This document shows, piece after piece, positions 20,020-24,335 of a DNA stretch of 24,335 nucleotides; positions within the stretch are counted from its first letter, which is position 1, and every line of letters begins with the position of its first letter. This stretch comes from Gloeophyllum trabeum ATCC 11539. Lineage: Eukaryota; Basidiomycota; Agaricomycetes; Gloeophyllales; Gloeophyllaceae. The stretch spans positions 4,006,105 through 4,030,439 of the forward strand of contig NW_006920410.1 of assembly GCF_000344685.1 (NCBI RefSeq). The letters run 5' to 3'. The translations under genes and the position numbers were made by a program. A model generated the notes under the pieces. That model worked only from the letters and a program-made list of their open reading frames with translations. It did not search any database and was not told the origin of the DNA.

Positions 20020-21656
20020 TACCAGTACTAGGAACTCATCTACTGATAGGGCAGTGACAGAAGTGACAAAAACATATTATCTACATTAAATCAGTTCTGG
20101 GGGGGTTGATGATTCCGATTCCTCTAGAATCGGTTTACTGTTCAGTCATTGTATAGGGCTCTCTGGTGATCGAAAATTGCCAGCGTTGAACAGGGGGTAT
20201 ACCCCTTATAGCCCAGTTTACCTTAACTGTAACGGGAGCACCCTCCTTAAATGGAAGGTCCACCGATCCAAATCTTACTACCATCAGCAAATAGGAGCTA
20301 TTACCTCTCATGTCAATAATTACCGTTTGTGAATAGGGACTAATTCCAGATATGTAGTGTGGTCTCTGCACGGCATGATCCTTTCAAGATCTCGGGCCAA
20401 CGGCACTGTCAGGCATCCCCCGGCTGTGTGTGGAATTGCGCCGATGGCAAGTACCCTGCTGCCTACGGCACAAGATTGGTACACACCCGGACGCTTTGGT
20501 TGAAAATATTTGAATGCCCCTTGAAGTCAAAACGTCAAATCACACTAGTCAGAATTTGTGACATTTTTTTGTTCTAAAAAAGCGACAAAATGACTTCTTG
20601 TGCAAAGATTTGATTGGGGAAAGTCAGAAATTGTTATGAGCAAATGCACGTGATCTACTCGTGACTACCACGTCATCCGTGGTTCAGCCATCCTCGGGCT
20701 CACATTCCGGTTCCTCCCGGTCCCTTGGTAGATACTGTATTATATATCATACTATGCAATAATGCAAGGATTTTATTGTTCTATCTAATGCTGCATACAC
20801 CCTGAAGTTTCTAGATATATGTATGGCCCACAATACTCCAGACACAGGATACCTATCTGTCCTTGCAAACATTCCCTAACAGCCAATATATGTAAGTGAA
20901 CAAAGAGATTGGAGCGGCAAGGATGCACTCACCCAATCTAAGCAGTCTAGTCAGATGTCTATGGAGGTACACCTAAGGAATGGCAGTCCTCAGTAAGGGA
21001 ACATACTCAGTCATAACTTGGTGCAGTGGCCCGGGTGAACCATACTGCATAAGAATTTGAGAGGGGGAACCGATCGTGCAAATATTTGACCAGGAGTGTT
21101 GAAATATTCTTCAAAACCACCAAGGTGAAATATTTTTACATGACTACTGAAAATTTGTCAACAGCAGAGTTGCAGAATTCCCTGCTTGACCCGTTTGCAG
21201 CTTTCTGTCAGAATTCCGGCTGGCCGTGTAAGTTACACACGAGGCATAGTACTGGCAGCATTGAGGCCTCAGCCTGTCGACGTGCATCTCAGCTACAGTA
21301 TGCATGTGCACTGACTCAGTGACTCTATAGTAATGCTACCCGAGTGTAGTACTGAAGTAAATAGTGTATTGTGTATTGAAATAACTGTACTTGACACCGA
21401 GTATAGGATGATTGAAGGTTCTAGCCACACACAGTTATGTTTGAGAGTTACGAACTTATATGATTTAGTATCACTGAGATCAACATATAATAACTAGGAG
21501 TATTCTTGATGCCGCGCAGCAGCACGCAGCGCCCGGGAGGCTAGAAAGACTATTTACCTACTTGTAGAACCCTTGCCACTCGTTTACCTTACGAGGAATC
21601 GGACCAGGCGTGCCACGCAGCGCTGAATACTTCCCAAGTTTGTAAGCAAACAACCC
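20020..21656. other. no gene recognised; repeat-rich interior
   Basis: Only short reading frames occur. One minus-strand frame (20371-20135) has a moderately protein-like composition (YSQTVIIDMRGNSSYLLMVV) but matches no family I know. The remainder is AT-rich and without structure apart from the CTGGGGGGGTTGATGA copy at 20097. Confidence 0.35.
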
Positions 21657-21680
21657 GGGGTTGCTTCCAGGGGGGTTGTT
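21657..21680 (-). repeat. inverted repeat arm, partner at 19137-19164
   Basis: See the partner for the alignment. The arm sits directly beside AACAACCCGGGGTTG, itself nearly palindromic, and is followed by a strongly AT-rich stretch from 21681. Confidence 0.5.
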
Positions 21681-21815
21681 AATTAGAATTATCCTTTCAC
21701 CCAGCCCTAAAGATTACATATCCCACAGGGAATATAAAAGATTTAATTATGATATATCAACAAAGATAATACTACTGAAAATATATATTACAAGCTTCGA
21801 AATTCTCAATAAAGA

Positions 21816-22460
21816 TTATCTTTTGTGAGCACCAGAATCATTTACAAAAGCCAATATTTCATTTATCCCTACTGTACAATCTTTTGCTAGGCCCAAAAGA
21901 GTGAAACTCCTGAAGTGATAATCATTTGTGTTAATCTGTGATAGTTTTCCATCCAGTGTACATTTTTGCCTTGCCACCATATCATCAACAATACATAGTA
22001 TAATAAAAAGCACAGAATTAAACACATTACAGGAAAACATACACGGCCAAACCAGATTTTGTGACAATCCAGTGAAAAGGTCAAGGTACGTCATGCATAT
22101 GCAGAGAATTGTGAATCCTCTGAGAATTTGATGTGATACTCTCATTCAACCTGTTTCTCAAGCAATTATGTGCTGGATCTCGATTACCCTTATCTAAAGG
22201 ATACCAGAGAATTCCATGGATGTTATCAGCTCTTTGTGAGGAGGTGCAATTCCGGGTCATGCAGCGAGTTGTCAGCATCTGTTTGGACTCTGCAAGAAAG
22301 TGATCACAAATCCCCCGCCTTCATAGAGCCTTCTGCATGTCAAAATCACACATATAAAATGTACCAGCAGGGATGTCATGATACAGAAAATGCAATGTTG
22401 GTTCTGAATTTCCGATTTCCTCAATATCAAGTTCATTAGATAGAGGTAACAAGACCGCAA
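21816..22460 (-). pseudogene. decayed coding remnant of unknown origin
   Basis: On the minus strand a 109-residue frame (22145-21816) includes QKCTLDGKLSQINTNDYHF and LLGLAKDCTVGINEIL. Upstream, in shifting frames, come PAGTFYMCDFDMQKA (about 22370-22325) and PPHKELITSMEFSGIL (about 22245-22198). The composition is protein-like but broken by frame changes and stops. It might come from a mobile element, as the surroundings are repetitive, but no catalytic motif was seen. Confidence 0.25.
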
Positions 22461-22988
22461 GTACGTACAACCAATGTTGCATCTGCTCGTTGATATAGAT
22501 TAACTTTTATGAATCAAGTGATGCATGAATGTGAACATAGCATGCTGTAGGTTTTCTGGCAGTAAAGAGCAATCCACGATGTGTCCGAATGCCTCATGGA
22601 CGTGACAAGCTGTGACACCATCGCAAAAAGTGTCACACCAAATATTCTGGTCACTGTCCAGGCTCTCCTGCTGCAGCAGAAGCAGGTCCCTTCCCCTGTG
22701 TTAGAACTGTAAACTCAACATAGTACATGAGATATATATTCAGCCTTTTACAGCTGTGATCCAGTACTTGCTTTGTCCATTATTTACACAGACTGTGTTT
22801 CCTGGAAATTAAGTCTCATTTGTATCGAGGATAGGGAATGCACCCACTTGTGTGCACACGGTGATAAGCCTCAGGATCGTCTGACCCCCGAAAACGCGGA
22901 TTCAGCACATCATACAAGCGCCCCGGAGCTTATTCGACACAGTGCTCGCACGCCTCTAGGCTTCTATGGGCTCTAAAAAGACTTTGTC
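22461..22988. other. non-coding, one perfect hairpin
   Basis: No gene is supported. TGTGACAC at 22611-22618 and GTGTCACA at 22630-22637 form a perfect 8-bp stem with an 11-base loop. A 67-residue plus-strand frame (22773-22976) has no recognisable feature. Confidence 0.4.
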
Positions 22989-23781
22989 TATTTAGCTCCG
23001 GACTTCCCAACATCCTCGAGGCGTACTCAGACCCATTCCACGATTTATCTCCGCGCACTGAAGCTCCGGAGTGACTTAACCAATGCGACTTCTAGCTGCA
23101 TTAGCTCCGGGACCCGCGGACACTTCTATCGAGGGGCGTCTTCCTCATGCCCACCCTCCAGCACTCACTCCCCCTCGTTTCCGTCAAGATACCGAAGGTG
23201 CGGACGCATATGAGTCACCATAAGGTCAGCATCAGTCAGCAAACGGCCGGAGGTAATTAACACGTGACCGGCGTGTCGCACGGAGTGATGGGACCGCTTG
23301 GGTCAGGTGGCGAAGCGTCGAGGCGACCTATAGGGGCTGGAAAGAGCAAGTGGGAGTGCAAGAGAGTCGTATGATGTATGGTATAGCGGAGGAAAGTGCT
23401 GAGCAATCCTGTGGGTAGCGGTGTTAATTTGTTATTTATCTCCGAACGGTCGCAAAGCCATTCCTGTAGTATAAATTGTACAAAGTAGCATACAGAAAAA
23501 CAAGTTTCGACTTCACCATCTCAGAGAATTAGCGTTACGATCTCAGCGACCTGAGAAGTTCGAAAGCGTCGAACTTAGCGAATTATAACCGATCCTAGCT
23601 TTGCCAATAGGCCTGACTCGTCGAGTGATTTATCTCCGCCATCGATTCAATTAGCTCCGGTGAGCCTCACATAGCGAAATAAAATTAACCAAGTTTCTCT
23701 AGCAATTTCTACTCCCGTGGGCCCGAACCTACACTCGGTTCCATGGTTTGCGACTTTGTTTGCGACCTTCCGGAGATAAAT
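22989..23781. repeat. cluster of TTTAKCTCCG motifs
   Basis: Seven copies occur in about 800 bases: TTTAGCTCCG at 22991, TTTATCTCCG at 23044, ATTAGCTCCGG at 23100, TTTATCTCCG at 23435 and 23639, ATTAGCTCCGG at 23650, and an inverted CGGAGATAAAT at 23771, which is inside the second direct repeat. The same inverted unit is in the first direct repeat at 19251. AGCTCCGGAG at 23062 is a further partial match. The spacing is irregular. No coding sequence is seen. Confidence 0.6.
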
Positions 23782-23995
23782 ACTCCGGAGCGTCCATTAG
23801 TGTTTGTTTCAGGCGTCAAGGTTTTGTTTTATTTTTCTAGGTCTTCCTACGGACTACCCTACGGCGTCTTACTCCTCCTTTCCCCCTCGAACTATTAAAT
23901 ACCCTTCAGTTGTCTCGGACCGCCTTCACCCATATCACGGGGTTTAGGTTTATTTCTTTGGGTCCTTGGTGATTGTTGTGTGTCAGTGCATATCA
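23746..23995 (+). repeat. 250-bp direct repeat, copy 2
   Basis: Same orientation as copy 1 at 19226-19477, from GTTTGCGACTTTG to GTGCATATCA. Differences are scattered substitutions and small indels (for example TATTAAAT for TATTAAAAT and an inserted TCAG near the end), so the copies are not recent twins. The preceding bases have no purine-rich tract of the kind that precedes a 3' long terminal repeat. Confidence 0.65.
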
Positions 23996-24335
23996 ACGGA
24001 TATGTTCCAAATGTTTCTAAAGAACAATACATAACTTCCCTAAGCACTCTTGTGCCGACCTTAGTCAAATCGACCATCATTTCATCCCAATGGTGGACAG
24101 CTCAGGAATAAGAAGAGACAGACATGTTTCTATCTACTATAATGGTAGAATACCTTTCTTGCTGGTTTACAATAGTGATATACATTGCTCATGCATGCAT
24201 AAGGTGAGAATGGAGCAGAGGAATGCACAAGAATATGAGGGGATACTTGCGACCACCTTTCAGCCACAATCTGCTGACAAATCAACTCGCACCAGAACCG
24301 GGAATCGCACCTCCCCACTCTTTGGCTGCGGTCAA
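23996..24335. other. window end, nothing recognised
   Basis: Two short minus-strand frames (24080-23895 and 24318-24130) have no domain, signal peptide or splice support. ATGCATGCAT-like alternation at about 24191 is the only regular pattern. Confidence 0.4.

Noticed and set aside
19226..23995. Calling a complete LTR retrotransposon
   Set aside because: No primer-binding site, purine tract, gag, protease, reverse transcriptase, RNase H or integrase motif could be found, and the copies have diverged.
24270..24335. A minus-strand tRNA suggested by GGTGCGATTCCCGG
   Set aside because: The loop lacks the TTC core, and no D-arm or anticodon arm can be folded within the window.
1..24335. CRISPR array, prokaryotic operon or phage genes
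   Set aside because: There are no regularly spaced repeats, no ribosome-binding sites and all supported genes have spliceosomal introns.

Overview
This is nuclear DNA of a filamentous basidiomycete, most likely a mushroom-forming agaricomycete. The evidence is dense short introns (mostly 45-75 bp, GT..AG, often with a CTGAC-like branch site), a basidiomycete-style F-box protein, a basidiomycete-style seven-helix receptor-like gene, and conserved proteins with a GTQ/FG-type C-terminus. No bacterial operons, rRNA or CRISPR arrays are seen. Four genes can be read end to end.

Layout. Positions 1-830: the 3' end of a tRNA-like sequence, a G-rich stretch with degenerate TTAGGG-like units, and the 3' exon of a decayed gene (family A). 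1185-3348 (minus): an 11-exon, 522-residue secreted serine carboxypeptidase (family S10). 3762-5229 (plus): a 3-exon GPI mannosyltransferase 2 (GPI18/PIG-V), divergent from the carboxypeptidase. 5230-6200: a decayed unrecognised gene (family B). 6200-7860: no convincing gene. 7932-9499 (plus): a damaged seven-helix receptor-like gene behind a strong C-rich tract. 9678-12624 (minus): an 11-exon, 804-residue cullin, best matched to CUL4. 12598-13490 (plus): coding-like remnants. 13680-15313 (minus): a 2-exon, 525-residue F-box protein. 15934-18005 (minus): second copies of families B and A, with the last part of a GPI18 gene lying between them.

The most informative structure is an inverted duplication. 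The order A - (GPI18 3' end) - B on the left is found again in inverted orientation on the right, but the right copy has lost the carboxypeptidase and nearly all of GPI18. The two arms enclose the receptor-like gene, the cullin and the F-box gene. Both arms are diverged, so the event is old.

From about 18.5 kb to the end no intact gene is visible. That region is rich in repeats: 14- and 12-bp palindromes, a fold-back inverted repeat, a 250-bp direct repeat about 4.5 kb apart with a TATA-like core, and a cluster of a ten-base motif (TTTAKCTCCG). It looks like decayed mobile-element territory, but no transposase, reverse transcriptase or integrase could be recognised.

Functionally the intact genes are housekeeping and independent: extracellular peptide degradation, GPI-anchor synthesis in the ER, and ubiquitin ligation (a cullin scaffold and an F-box substrate adaptor, which normally belong to different cullin complexes). 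All assignments come from reading the sequence; no database search was run.
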